A stretch of 64,000 nt of DNA from NCBI GenBank assembly GCA_963782255.1, contig CAWAIS010000001.1:930001-994000 (forward strand), written 5' to 3'. The notes under the pieces were generated by a model. It saw only the letters and a list, made by a program, of their open reading frames with translations, ran no database searches and had not been told where the DNA came from. Position 1 is the first letter of the stretch; each line of letters begins with the position of its first letter. Positions 17,351 through 28,300 of the stretch are shown piece by piece. The position numbers and the translations under genes were made by a program. The DNA is from Roseiarcus sp963782255. GTDB taxonomy: Bacteria > Pseudomonadota > Alphaproteobacteria > Rhizobiales > Beijerinckiaceae.

Positions 17351-17680
17351 GCGCAGGAGAAAGGATAGATCCTGTGGCCGGGCGCAAGTTTGGTCGTTCT
17401 CGGCTTCGGTCCGAGCGCGGCGATCCAGCCGCTGCACCCGCTTGCGGTTCACAGCCATGCCCTCGGCGCGCAGCATCGCCGTCATCCGGCGCGAGCCCAG
17501 AAAGGGCCAGGCGGTGAACAGCTCGTCGATCCGGCGCATCAGCCCGGCGTCGTTGTCGTTGGCCGGCTTGCGCGCCCGGTAGACGCCCGAGCGCGCCACC
17601 CCGAGAAGCGCGCATTGCCGCCGCACCGACAGCGCCCCGTCGGCGCGGTCGAGCATCGCTCTGCGGTCCGGAGCGCTCAT
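17350..17680 (-). pseudogene. IS3-family OrfB (integrase) N-terminal fragment
   Basis: The fragment reads LSVRRQCALLGVARSGVYRARKPANDNDAGLMRRIDELFTAWPFLGSRRMTAMLR in blocks typical of IS3 OrfB. It then shifts frame after NRKRVQRL; the shifted frame gives the expected IAALGPKPRTTK and GHRIYPF segments. The rve catalytic domain is absent because an IS110 fragment abuts here. OrfA lies directly upstream with a 4-base overlap. Confidence 0.8.
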
Positions 17681-17967
17681 CTTCCGGACCTCCTGGCTAA
17701 AAAATCGCGTTCCACCATGAGTTGCCCGATCTTGGCGTGCAGCCGCTCGATCTCCCGCTCGTGCGCCGTCTCCGCGTCCCGCCCGACGCCGGAATCGAAG
17801 GCCCGCGCCGCCTGATCCTGCAGTTGCTTCTTCCAGGCATAAATCTGGTTGGGATGGACCTCGTAGCGCTGCGCGAGGTCTGTGACCGTCGCCTGCTCCC
17901 GCAGCGCCTCCAGCGCGATCTTCGCTTTCAGTCCGGCGTCAATCCGCCGCCTCGTCTCCTTCGTCAT
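17677..17967 (-). CDS. IS3-family OrfA (helix-turn-helix protein)
   Basis: The 96-residue protein has the IS3 OrfA helix-turn-helix (KIALEALREQATVTDLAQRYEVHPNQIYAWKKQL) and a C-terminal leucine-zipper-like helix (EREIERLHAKIGQLMVERDFL). In complete elements it is made separately or fused to OrfB by frameshifting. Here OrfB is truncated, so it cannot support transposition alone. Confidence 0.85.
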   Translation of the reverse strand: MTKETRRRIDAGLKAKIALEALREQATVTDLAQRYEVHPNQIYAWKKQLQDQAARAFDSGVGRDAETAHEREIERLHAKIGQLMVERDFLARRSGR

Positions 17968-18095
17968 CGTTCGCTCCGTCTATCAAACGGAGCGGCCGGT
18001 CTACAACTCAACCTCCGGTCCCAAAAAGATCCTATGCGGGTGGACGGCGGCCCGACTTGGTAGGCTGAGCTTCCACACCAGCATGGAGGCAACCG

Positions 18096-19251
18096 ATGCA
18101 GTCCGTCACCTCCGCGACCGCTGTCGCGACCACCGCCCCGCGCGAATAATATCACGCTGTTCGCCTCGCTCGAATTGAGCAAATCGAAATGGGTTGTGAC
18201 GATCAACAGTCCGGGCAGCGAGAAGTTTTCCAAGCATGTTGTCGAGGGCGGAGACTGCGCCGGCCTGCTCGACCTTCTTTCGCGGTCGAGGGCGAAGGCC
18301 GAGCAGCGCTACGGCGTGCAGGTCAAAGCGATCGTCATTCAGGAAGCGGGATTGGACGGGTTTTGGATTCATCGCTTGCTGCTCGCCAACGGGATCGAGA
18401 GCCACATCGTCGATGCGGCTTCGATCGCGGTCGACCGGCGGCATCGGCGGGCCAAGACCGATGCGATCGACGGCGAGACGCTGTTGCGGACGCTGATGGC
18501 CTGGGCTCGCGGCGAGCGGCGGGTCTGTTCGATGGTTCGCGCGCCCAGTCCGGAAGACGAGGATCGCCGGCGGCTGACGCGCGAGCGCGGCGCGCTGCTC
18601 AAGGAACGCATTCAGCATACCAATCGGGTCAAGGGCCTGCTCAGCGGCCAAGGTGTCCGGGATTACAACCCGCTTCGGCGCGATCGTTTCGAACAACTCG
18701 AGGCGCTGCGAACCGGCGAGGGCCGTGAGCTGCCGCCGCTGCTGAAGGCGGAAATCCGCCGGGAGCTCGATCGGATCGCGCTGGTGACGACGCAACTGGC
18801 TGCGGTCGAACGCGCCCGCGACGCGCTCATCCGCACGGACGCCGAGGAGCGCAACAACCCCGCCGCCCTGCTCCTCAAGCTCAAAGGCTTGGGCCCTGAG
18901 TTCGCCTCGCTCCTCTGGCTGGAATCGTTGTTTCGCAGCTTCGGCAACCGACGCCAGGTGGCGGCTTACGGAGGATTGGCGCCCAGCCCCTGGCAGAGCG
19001 GCGGCGTCGAACGGGATCAGGCATCTCGAAGTCGGGCGATCGCCGCCTGCGCAAGACCATGGTGCCTGGTTCTGGTTGCGTCACCAGCCGGACTCGGCGT
19101 TGAGCCGCTGGTTTCAGGCGCGGGTCGGCGCCGCAAAGGGACGGATCCGCCGGATCGCCATCGTCGCGCTGGCCCGCAAACTCCTCGTCGCCTTGTGGCG
19201 CTATGTCACCCAAGGCGTCGTTCCCGAAGGCGCCGTGTTCAAGGCGGCATG
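18096..19251 (+). pseudogene. IS110-family transposase, frameshifted at both ends
   Basis: The ATG at 18096 gives MQSVTSATAVATTAPR, then a one-base shift near 18145 is needed to enter NNITLFASLELSKSKWVV and the RuvC-like domain (AKTDAIDGETLL, RRVCSMV). The transposase_20 domain (LKLKGLGPEFASLLW, YGGLAPSPWQSGG) shifts frame again near 19020. The native C-terminus RIAIVALARKLLVALWRYV ends at 19251 in that other frame. The long middle frame can be read from a TTG at 18175 but lacks both native ends. Confidence 0.82.
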
Positions 19252-19569
19252 ACCCGAGGGCTCAACCCCACTCCAGCGAAGCTGAACGCGACGGCTTCGC
19301 CGGATCCGGGCCGGCGGTGACCGCGGATCGACCCCCGGGCTGAAACACGCCGTGAAAAAGGATGGTCGCGCCAACCCGAGCCCGACGCCCCCGAGCATGA
19401 GGGATTATGGTCCGAGCCCACAAGCTCGGCCGGATGTGAGGTGATGCGGTCGTCAGGGCTGCATGGCAAAGACGGGCTCACGCTTCGGATCCAAACGCCC
19501 AGGAGCACGCACAATGCCGAAATGAATGAGCTTGACTGGAAACACCCCATGTGAGGGGTCCACTTCTGA
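19252..19569. other. Non-coding flank of the IS110 element
   Basis: No protein is visible. This should be the non-coding right end of the IS110-type element above. In this family non-coding ends can encode the bridge RNA, but I did not derive a structure and give none. Confidence 0.35.
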
Positions 19570-20130
19570 CCCTTAGTATCACGCCTCATGCCGGCTTCGG
19601 CAACGCGCAAGCCGCCGTGTCCGCGGGGAGCCTGCTGGTCGTTGCGGCCGACGTGGTTCAGGCGCGAAACGACAACGACAACCAGCTGCTCCAACCGATG
19701 CTGGACAAAACCATGCTTTGCCCAAACAGCTGGGCGTGGCCGAAACGTTGCTGGCGGACACCGGCTATTTCAGTGCGACGAATGTCGAGCTTGCCGGGAC
19801 GCCGAACTCGAACTGCCGATCGCCATGGGCCGTCAGCCGCATCACCCTCCGTCCGATAGGCAGGGGCCCGCGCCGGAAAACCGACGCCGGTCGAGGTCAT
19901 GGCCCATCGGCTGAAGACCCCCGAAGGCCGCAAGCTCTACGCTTTGCGCAAGCAGACGCCGGAGCCGGTGTTCTGCATCACCAAATCGGCGCTCGGGTTC
20001 CGTCAGTTTCGTTGCGCGGCCCCGACGAAAATGCGCGGCGAATGGAGCCTCGTTACCATGGCGCGAATGGATCCTCGTGACCATGGCGTGGAATTTAAAG
20101 AGCATGTTCGCCCTCTCCCCCGCGTAATCA
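19570..20130 (+). pseudogene. IS1182-family transposase, C-terminal part of the split copy
   Basis: Frames change several times but the order is native: NAQAAVSAGSLLVVAADVVQA, LGVAETLLADTGYFSATNVE, MAHRLKTPEGRKLYALRKQTPEPVF, SALGFRQF and the final GEWSLVTMA region near 20060-20090. This continues the fragment at 14505-15060. The matching right end of the element is the 17-bp sequence at 22170-22186, beyond two further insertions. Confidence 0.75.
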
Positions 20131-20368
20131 GCCGCAAGGTCTCCCGCACCCGAAAACCAAGCTTCCGATCCGACCCCAGCCACTGCTGAACGCGCCCTGG
20201 AGCCGATCCAAAGTCGAAGGATTTTTGCGGTTCGCCAAAATCGCCCTCACTAGCGTAAGCGGGAGACCCCCCGGCTGTGCCGGGGCGGCAGTAGAAGTTT
20301 GACGTGTCCGGCGGTCCACCGGCGAAGTTCCAACGTGAGCAGCCACTCATACGAAAGGAACTCCACCG

Positions 20369-20800
20369 ATGGACGAGTATGAGAGCCTAAGCCACACAAT
20401 TTGGGACTGCAAATATCATGTTGTCTTCATTCCGAAATGTCGGCGCAAGACGCTGTATCAAGAGTTACGGCGGCATCTGGGCGAAGTGTTCCGCAAGCTC
20501 GCGCACCAGAAGGAGTCGAAGGTCGAGGAAGGGCATTTGATGCCCGATCATGTCCACATGCTGCTTTCGATCCCGCCGAAATACGCGGTTTCGCAAGTGG
20601 TCGGCTTCATCAAGGGCAAGAGCGCGATCCACATGGCCAGAGTTTATGGAGAGCGCAAACGCAATTTCGTTGGGCAGCACTTTTGGGCCCGAGGATTCTT
20701 CGTCAACACGGTCGGGCGCGATGAGCAGGCCATCCGCGCCTACATCCGCAATCAAGAAAAGGAAGATCAGAGGCTGGAACAGTTGAACCTCTGGCGTTGA
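20369..20800 (+). CDS. tnpA: IS200/IS605 family transposase TnpA (Y1 HUH)
   Basis: The 143-residue single-strand transposase has the metal-binding HUH motif HVHMLLS (near residue 62) and the catalytic tyrosine helix IRAYIRNQEKED (near residue 127). Length and sequence are those of an intact IS200 enzyme, which excises and inserts single-stranded circles. The gene lies between subterminal hairpins and has no tnpB. It appears functional, unlike most neighbours. Confidence 0.93.
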   Translation: MDEYESLSHTIWDCKYHVVFIPKCRRKTLYQELRRHLGEVFRKLAHQKESKVEEGHLMPDHVHMLLSIPPKYAVSQVVGFIKGKSAIHMARVYGERKRNFVGQHFWARGFFVNTVGRDEQAIRAYIRNQEKEDQRLEQLNLWR

Positions 20801-20883
20801 CAGCGCCGCCCTTGGGCGGCTCCAAACTCAAGGGGCCGCGTCAGCGACCCCTCCTGCCGCTTCGAGCGGCTCAAATCCTAAAG

Positions 20884-20902
20884 CCCCCGGCTCTGCCGGG
20901 GG
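20884..20902 (+). repeat. Right-end hairpin of the IS200 element
   Basis: CCCCCGG and CCGGGGG pair perfectly around the loop CTCTG. A very similar hairpin with loop CTGTG lies at the left end near 20267-20286. Such subterminal hairpins are recognised by TnpA. Confidence 0.7.
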
Positions 20903-20982
20903 ATACTTACTGGCTCACGTCATTGCGTTTGGTGGCATTGTCTGAATCTGTGCTGTCGCGATCTGAGCGATGGAGATGATTC

Positions 20983-22137
20983 GTGGCGAGCAAAGAGATT
21001 GCCGTCAAGAAATACGTGGTCAGGCTGAGCGAGGAGGAACGTGCTCGGCTCGATGAGTTTATCCGCAAAGGGCAAGCGCGCCGGGCATTTGTTGACGAAA
21101 GCGCGCATTCTGTTGAAAGCGGACGTGGCGGAGGCTGGCGGCGGATGGAGCGACAGCCGAATCGCCGAGGCGCTGGACACCAGCATCGCGACGGTCGAGC
21201 GGACGCGGCGGCAACTCGTCGAGGAAGGCTTCGAAGCCGTCCTGACCCGCAAGGACAATCCCAATTCCGCCCCGCGGCGGATTTTCGACGGCGCCGCGGA
21301 AGCCAAGCTGATCGCTTTGGCTTGCGGGCCGGCCCCGGCGGGCCGCGCCAGATGGACCCTGCGTCTTTTGGAGGAGAAGGTCGTCGAACTGCAGATCGTC
21401 GAGAGCGCCAGCGACAACACGATCGGGCGGACGCTCAAAAAAACATTCTCAAGCCCCATCTCAAGCAGCAATGGGTGATCGCGCCCGAGGCCAGCGCGGC
21501 CTTTGTCGCCAACATGGAGGACGTGCTGGAAGTCTACCAGAGGCCGCATGATCCCATGCGCCCCCTCGTATGCCTCGACGAAACGTCGAAGCAGCTCATC
21601 ATCGAGACGCGCGCGCCGGTCGCCGCCAAGCCGGGACAACCGGCGCGGCGCGACTACGAATACGAACGCAATGGCGTGGCCAATCTGTTCATGATGTTCG
21701 CGCCGCTGGAAGGCTGGCGCTGCGTGAAAGTCACCGACCGCCGCGCGGCCGTCGATTACGCCCACGTGCTCAAGGATTTGTCCGACATGTATTTTCCCGA
21801 TGCGGACAAGATCGTTCTGGTTCAGGACAATCTCAGCACGCACACGACGGCGTCGCTCTACGAAGCCTTTCCCGCCGCCGAAGCGCGTCGCCTCGTCGAA
21901 CGGTTCGAATGGCATTATACGCCCAAGCACGGAAGCTGGCTCGACATGGCCGAATCCGAACTCGCCGTCCTCTCAACCCAGTGCCTTGACCGACGCATCC
22001 CGAACAAGCCGGAACTGACCCAGGAAGTCGCCGCCTGGGAACAACGCCGCAACAAACATCACGCCAAGGCCGACTGGCAATTCACAACCGCCGACGCCCG
22101 CGTCAAACTCGCCAGGCTATACCCCCAGTTCGCGTGA
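20983..22137 (+). pseudogene. IS630-family transposase with two compensating frame changes
   Basis: The frame from 20983 gives the N-terminus (KKYVVRLSEEERARLDEFIRKG). One extra G in a GGG run near 21069 moves the native sequence to another frame (AGHLLTKARILLKAD to NTIGRTLKK). At an A7 run near 21440 a -1 shift returns to the first frame for the DDE domain (CLDETSKQLI, VLVQDNLSTHT, HYTPKHGSWLDMAE) and the end at 22137. The second change could be programmed frameshifting, known in IS630 elements. The first is probably a mutation. Confidence 0.82.
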
Positions 22138-22169
22138 ACTCGGGCCACTAGCCCACGCCGAAAACACCG

Positions 22170-22186
22170 GTCCGACAGGCTGCTAG
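22170..22186. repeat. Orphan right end of the split IS1182 element
   Basis: The 17 bases here are identical to the outer end of the IS1182 copy at 41322-41338, in the orientation expected for the right end of the forward-strand IS1182 whose pieces lie at 14505 and 19570. Confidence 0.6.
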
Positions 22187-22207
22187 TAATACTCAATATC
22201 GAGCATG

Positions 22208-23653
22208 TCAGCGAGAACTCGCCGCCTCCCATGGCTGGCTCGGTTGGGCCAATGCCCTCACCACGGCGCCCAGATTTTGGGCTGGAAGATTGGGGGTTCC
22301 CCAGCCGGTCGTGGGATCCCACCCGGGCGCCGCGCGGTAACCGGGAACTCCGTCGAAACCGTTGTTGCCTGACACCACGTCGTGGAAGAATTTGTTCGTC
22401 GCATTCAGCGCGCCGACGAGATAGAGGCCCGGATGCAAATCACCGAGTGGATGCCCCGCCAATTGATTGGCGTCCGCGACAACTCCCGCCCACTGCGGTG
22501 AGCCCTCGCTGGTTCCACCGACGGTTATGTAACAGCCGGGGCAGCTGCTAAGGAAACTCTCATAAATCAAAATCGATGTGTTCGGATCGGCGTTATAGGC
22601 AACGTCCGGAACGCCACGCTTCCCCGCGAACAGCGGCTGGTAAGCGTTGAGAAAACGCTGGTAAAGCGGCTCCGCAAAATATTGGCTCACTCCGCCGCCG
22701 CTAGCGCCGAACTCGTTGTTCCAAACGGTTTCACTGAGATAATTTCCGTTGGTGTCGGCATAGAGGCTCGTGCCGCCTACGGCAGTGACGTAGGGCGACG
22801 AAGCAGGAAAATTAACTGTCGGAAAGGGATAGTTATTTCCATCGACATCCGAGTTGGCGCTGCCGCTGTCTCCAGAAGAAGCCAACACCGTCACCCCGTC
22901 CAGAGCCGCGCCAAGGTAAAAGGTCTCGAAATCGCTGATCAGTTTTTCTCCCTCCGGGGTAAATAAGCTATTTTCTGTTGCAGTCCAGCTTTGCGATATT
23001 ATCTTTCCGATATTATGATCGAGCGCATATTTCTCCAACGCTAAGAATTGTGGCAGACCCTGAACGCCCTCTGTTTGGTCAACCGGACTGGTCAACAAGA
23101 CGATATTGGCACCGGGAGCCATTGCGTGCGCCCACTCGACGTCCAGAGTCGCCTCGAGAGCCCAACCGACCATATCTGCGTTGGTCTCATCAAAAGGCAC
23201 AGTTCCCAGAGGCGCAAGCACCTTGAACGACGGGGGATCAGGAATGCCATAAGCTGCGTCAAATCCCGCCAAGTCTTGCGTGATCGTAGGGCTGCCAAAG
23301 GAGTCTACAATAATAATCGTTTCACCAACGCCATTGAATCCGGCGCTCAACAGCGATTTAAGACCATAGGCGGTCTGAATCTCCTGTGGACTGTAGCAAG
23401 GACTGCCAAAATTGGCCCTGCAGAACGAGTCCGTCGGGGCAGGAGCGGCTGAAGCCGAGACAAGCCTCAAACCTTTTACCTTCCTTATGACCGCCAGTTG
23501 GGCCGCGACAGCGTTCTGATCGACTTGAATCTGATCGGCCTGGGCGGGAACCCCCAACTCAGCGCGTGCTGGGCGTTGCATCCCCGTGAGGAGCGGGAGA
23601 CCGAACACCACGGTCGTAAACACAAATCGGGAATGCCTAATCAGGTCTCCCAT
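22208..23653 (-). CDS. S53 family (sedolisin) serine-carboxyl peptidase, secreted
   Basis: The 481-residue protease starts with a signal peptide (FVFTTVVFGLPLLTGM, cut likely after PARA near 31). It carries the sedolisin catalytic set: Glu167 and Asp171 in WALEATLDVEWAHA, Asp262 in ASSGDSGS and Ser382 in GGTSEGSPQW. A C-terminal calcium-site region with GWDPTTGWGTP follows. AGGAGG six bases before the ATG supports the start. The usual large prodomain is nearly absent: only about 55 residues separate the signal peptide from the catalytic start at YSPQEIQTAYGL. S53 enzymes act at acidic pH outside the cell. The gene looks intact and lies just outside the IS cluster. Confidence 0.9.
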   Translation of the reverse strand: MGDLIRHSRFVFTTVVFGLPLLTGMQRPARAELGVPAQADQIQVDQNAVAAQLAVIRKVKGLRLVSASAAPAPTDSFCRANFGSPCYSPQEIQTAYGLKSLLSAGFNGVGETIIIVDSFGSPTITQDLAGFDAAYGIPDPPSFKVLAPLGTVPFDETNADMVGWALEATLDVEWAHAMAPGANIVLLTSPVDQTEGVQGLPQFLALEKYALDHNIGKIISQSWTATENSLFTPEGEKLISDFETFYLGAALDGVTVLASSGDSGSANSDVDGNNYPFPTVNFPASSPYVTAVGGTSLYADTNGNYLSETVWNNEFGASGGGVSQYFAEPLYQRFLNAYQPLFAGKRGVPDVAYNADPNTSILIYESFLSSCPGCYITVGGTSEGSPQWAGVVADANQLAGHPLGDLHPGLYLVGALNATNKFFHDVVSGNNGFDGVPGYRAAPGWDPTTGWGTPNLPAQNLGAVVRALAQPSQPWEAASSR

Positions 23654-24053
23654 CGACTCCTCCTAATCGTGAGCGCGACATCCGCAAAAAGTGCTCCACG
23701 CTTGGCGCAATATGCCCGATTTGCCCCAAGACCATCCGGTCATCTCCGGCCCTCGCTGTTTTCCGGGGCCAGTATCGGGCGAAAGTGTCGCGATACGGGG
23801 CGGCGGCATTTAGCTCACCAAACACCCTATCCTGGCTCAAGGATGTACATTAAGACCTCCCTCCTGTGGGCAACCTGCATCGCGTTTTCCGCAACACTCG
23901 AGCCATGATAACACGACGCAAGCCGAAACGCTGTGACGCATATCACATCTGACTTCCGCTCCATTGGCGTAATTTAAGGGTCTGTCTTTGGGCGACGATC
24001 ATCGTGCATCGAATGGAGTCACAGGTCTCATAAATTACTGATGGGGTGGATGG
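23654..24053. other. Intergenic region upstream of the S53 protease gene
   Basis: No gene recognised. It should contain the promoter of the reverse-strand protease gene, but no sites are clear. Confidence 0.4.
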
Positions 24054-24728
24054 GTGCGCCGGGAGACCGGCAAGAGGTAGACGGTGGAAGTCCGTCACGG
24101 TGAAGGCGTAGCGAACCGCACCGGCCCCGAGTGATGCACGGGCTGCCCGCGAGGGCAGACGTGAAGCGTTCACAGGGGAGGGCGTAGGCGAGGTATTGAG
24201 CGGCGTAAGACAAGTCCGGGGCGCTGATGTTTTCCGTCCAACAGAAGGCAACACAGCCGGTGTCGATATCGCAAGACACATGCTGGCCCCGCGTCGTCGT
24301 AGACCCTGGCATGCGCAGAAGCCTTTTGCTCGGGAACCGGGAGATCTCCATCGCCGTCCCCGTCCGTCGTGGCCGGGACGTTGTCGGGAAGGCCGGAGGC
24401 CGTAGCCGACGATGAGCCGGATGGAGAAGTCGGACCTGCCCGTAGTAGCGCGGAAGCGAGCGAACAAGGCGGCCTTGGCTGCTGCGGAGCGCGTGGAGCG
24501 AAGGGGCGGGGCCAAGGAGAATGCGGAGCTGCAAAGCACGGTCCGGACGCAGAGCCGGGAAGCCGTGTCACAGGCGCAGGTCCACATACGAGAAGCCGTC
24601 ATCAGGAACAGGCAGAGCAAGCTGACGGCGCTTCTGCATCACATCAACGTCGACGTTTTGCGAGCGAGCTTCTCCGATTTGAAGAAGTCCGCAGCGCCGG
24701 GCGTCGACGAGGTGACGTGGACAGCGAC
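24054..24728 (+). pseudogene. Group II intron, 5' fragment with the start of its reverse transcriptase gene
   Basis: The sequence begins with the group II 5' end GTGCGCC and continues as structured GC-rich RNA. The intron-encoded protein then starts near 24421 (EKSDLPVVARKRANKA, LLHHINVDVLRASFSDLKKSAAPGVDEVTW), the N-terminal RT-0 region of LtrA-like maturases. It is cut at about 24728, where a DUF4139 fragment begins. The rest of the RT, domain V and the 3' end are missing, so it cannot splice. Confidence 0.75.
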
Positions 24729-24734
24729 GTAGCC

Positions 24735-25190
24735 GAGCCGCACGGTGCGCTTGCCGCCGGCCGCGAGACGGATCGCGATATCGCGTCCCGAGCGATCGTG
24801 CGCCGCCCGCAGGGCCTTCAGCGCCGTGTCGACCTGAGCGCCGAGGCGCGTGTCATCGAATTTCATACCTTCGGCGTCCTCCAAAACGAACTGTTCGACG
24901 GTGGCGCCGTTCAACAGCGACACCCGCGTGATCTGACGCTCGTCACCGCCCTTGTCCTTCAACGTCTCTGTTGAGGCGCTGACAATGCTCCCCGCGAGTT
25001 TTCGCGGCGTCTCGACGCTCACGGAGGCGCCCTTGAGTGCGGCCATCAGCGCAGGCAGGCTCGCCAGATCAGCCTCGGCGAACGGTAGCGAGGCGAATGC
25101 TTCCGACGCCCCCGCCTTGCCTGGCAGGGTAACCGTCGCGGCCCCCGCGGGGTCGATGACGATCAGAGGCCCATGGCGGACATACTCAAC
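24735..25190 (-). pseudogene. DUF4139 domain protein, internal fragment
   Basis: The reverse frame reads LIVIDPAGAATVTLP, ADLASLPALMAALKGASVSVETPRKLAGSIV, ITRVSLLNGATVEQFVLEDAEGMKFDD and GGKRTVRLGYV. These are the N-terminal blocks of DUF4139 proteins, usually periplasmic, of unknown function. Both ends are lost: the group II intron fragment on one side and the start of the STAND gene region on the other. Confidence 0.6.
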
Positions 25191-25359
25191 GAGATATTCG
25201 AGGGGGGTGGCACCCCGATGTCCACCCGCCGCCACCGAGTACGTCCACACCTTCGGCCGGCAGCTGAGCGTTTGCGGCGGGTCGGCACAATAAGTCCTTG
25301 CGGCGCGAGTTGTTTGCGCGCCAAATGCGCTCGTCTTGAGTCGGCGTCGCCGGGGAGCC

Positions 25360-28300
25360 ATGAGCGCGACCGTCTTTCGGCTGTTCGTCTCGTCGCCCGG
25401 CGACGTAGCAGCGGAGCGCGCCCGCCTCGAAGCGGCGGTCGAGAAGCTCAACGCGGAGTTCAAGGACCGCGCGCGCTTCGACGCCGTGCGCTGGGAGACG
25501 AACTTCTATTCCGCGCACGAGACGTTCCAGAAGCAGATCCCCGAGGCGGCCGACTGCGACCTCGTCGTCGCGATCTTCCGCGCCCGCCTCGGCTCGCCGC
25601 TGCCGGAAGGATTCCAGCCTCAGGCCGACGGCGAGCCCTATCCCTCCGGCACTGCCTACGAGGTCCTGAGCGCGATCGCGAAGCGGCGCGACGGCGGGCC
25701 TCTGCCCGACATCTATGTGTTCCGCTATCCGCACGATCCACAGGTCTCGCTCAACGCGGCCGACCGCGCCGACATCGAGAAGCAATGGCGGGGGCTGGAG
25801 GGCTTCTTTGAGCGCTGGTTCAAAACCGCCGGCGGGCAGTTTGTCGCCGGGTTCCAGCCCTATGAAAGCACGGACGATTTCGCCGAGCAACTCGAGGAAT
25901 GCCTGCGCCAGTGGCTCGCCAAGCGCGGGATTTCCGCGCACGAGACCTGGGACCGCGCCCGCTTCGGCTCGCCGTTCCCCGGCCTCGCGGCGTTCGGCGC
26001 CGACCGTGAGCGCGTGTTCTTCGGCCGCGATCTCGCGATCCGTCAGGCGACCGAGCGCCTGCGCGGGGCGAAGACACCGTTCCTCCTGATCCTTGGCGCG
26101 AGCGGAGCGGGCAAGTCGTCGCTTTTGCGCGCCGGGCTGATGCCGAGGCTCGCGCGGCCCGGGGCGATCCCCGAAATCGACCTTTTCCGCCCCGCGCTGA
26201 TGACGCCGGGGCTCGACCCGTTCGCCGAGCTCGCCGGCGCGCTGCTCGCGCCCGAGGCGCTCGGACCCGAACTCGCAGGCGGCCGGTTCGCCGACAAGGC
26301 CGCGCTGAGCCATGCGCTGAGGGGCGACCCCGCAACCGCCGCGGCGCTGATCGGCGAGGCGCTCGACAAGGCTGCCGAGGCGCGGCGCAAGGCGGCGCAT
26401 TTCGAAAAGCAGCGCCCCGCGCGGCTGCTCATCGGCGTCGATCAGGCCGAGCGGCTGTTCACCGAGGCGTCGAAGGACGCCGACGCCTTCGCGGCGCTTC
26501 TGCAAGCCCTGGCGAGCGGCGTCGCCTATGTCGTCATGGTCATGCGCGCCGACGGCTATGCGCGCGTCCAGGCCTGCGCGCCGCTGCTCGATCTTCGCGC
26601 CCGGGGCGCGACCTTCGACCTGGTCCCGCCGACCGCGGCGGAACTCGAGGAGATCGTCGCGCGCCCGGTCGCCGCCTGCGAGCCCCCGCTCGCTTTCGGC
26701 GAAAGCGATCTGCCGCTCGGCCAGCGCCTCGTCGCCGACGCGCAGGGCGGCGACGCCCTGCCGCTGCTGCAAATGACGTTGGAGCGCCTCTATCAGGCGC
26801 AAGAGGTGCGCGGCGACGGCATCCTTTGCGCCGAGGATTACAAGGGCATGGCCGCCGCAATCACGGAGACCGCGGACCACGCGATGGCGCATTTGGGGGC
26901 GGGCGGGCGCGGCGCGCTCGACGCGCTCGTCGTTGGCCTCGTCGCCGATGTGGCGCCCGACCCGGTGACGGCCGAACCGCTGCCGGTCATCGTAGCGCTC
27001 GACCGCGACGCATTCGTCAGGGGCAAGCCCGATCGCGCCGCGCTCGTCGACGCCTTTGTCGAGGCGCGGCTCCTGACCTTGGAAGGCGGCGCGCTCCTTC
27101 GCCCGACTCATGACGCGCTCCTGCGTATCTGGCCCGACGCGGCGAAGCGGGTCGCCGAAATGGCGGGATTGATCCGCGCCCGCCACTCGCTGGCGCCGCT
27201 TGCTCAGGCATGGGACGAAGCGCCCCCGGGCGAGAAGCCCGGCCATCTGCAACTCTCGGCGCCCCTGCTCGCGAGCGGACAACAGTTGGAGGATCGGTTT
27301 GGCGAGGATTTGGGCGAACCGCTGCGCGGGCTCATAGGGGCGGCGGAGAAGGCGGACGCGGCGCGGCGGGCGCGCGAGACCCGACGCGCCCGCATGACTA
27401 TCGCGGCGTCGGTCATTGTGGCCCTCGCGATGGCCGGGCTCGCCGCCTGGGCGTTTTCGCAAAGGAACGAGGCCATCGCAGCAAAAAACGACGCGATCAC
27501 ACAAAGGACGGCGGCGGTTGCGGCGAAGAACGAGGCGGACACGGAAAGGGCTGCCGCCGACCAAGCCAAGAACGAAGCCTTGGTGCAGAAGGCGGCGGCT
27601 GAGCACAATCTCGCCCTCGCGACCTACGCCGCCAATTCGCTCGTGTTCGACATCGCGCAGAAATTCCGCGACGCCTCCGGCGTTCCTGCTTCGCTGGTCA
27701 AGACGATTCTCGACCGCGCGCTGGATCTGCAACAGAAGCTGCTCAGCGCTGGCCAGACGAGCCCGGACCTGCTGCGCGGGGAGGGGGCAGCGCTCGACGA
27801 GACGTTTACGACGCTGAGGACCCTCGGCGACACGGCGGGCGCACTCGACGCGGCGCGCAAAGAGGCGGCCATCTTCGAAGCGCTGCAGAGGAGTGAGCCG
27901 GCAAATGCAGAGTACCAGTTCGATCTTTCACTGTCCGACGACAGGATCGGCGACGTGGAGGTTGACCAAGGCCATCTCGCGCAAGCCCTTGCCTCCTATC
28001 GGGCTGGCCTCGCGATCGCGGAGCCCCTCGCTAAGCTCAATCCCAGCAACTGGACGTTGCAGAACATCCTTTCGGTGTTCTACGAAAAGGTCGGCGACGT
28101 GGGGGATACACAAGGCCAGCTCGCGCAAGCCCTCAACTCCTACCGGAAGGCCCGCGCGATCCGCGAGGGCCTCGTCAAGTCCGATCCCGGTAACGCGCTT
28201 TTGCAGGGCAATCTTTCGGTGTCGTACGAAAAGGTCGGCGACGTGGAGGCAGAACAAGAGCAATACGCGCAGGCCCTCAATTCCTACCGGGCCGGCCTAA

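Larger units (their letters stand above)
20262..20911 (+). mobile_element. IS200/IS605-type element (tnpA only)
   Basis: A single tnpA gene lies between two short GC-rich hairpins, at about 20267-20286 and 20884-20902. That is the layout of IS200 elements, which lack inverted repeats and move as single strands. The exact cleavage sites are not determined, so the boundaries are approximate. Confidence 0.7.

Noticed and set aside
25186..27732. An 848-codon open frame on the reverse strand
   Set aside because: It lies antisense to the STAND gene, is Arg/Ala/Gly-rich with no motif, and arises from GC-rich codon structure.
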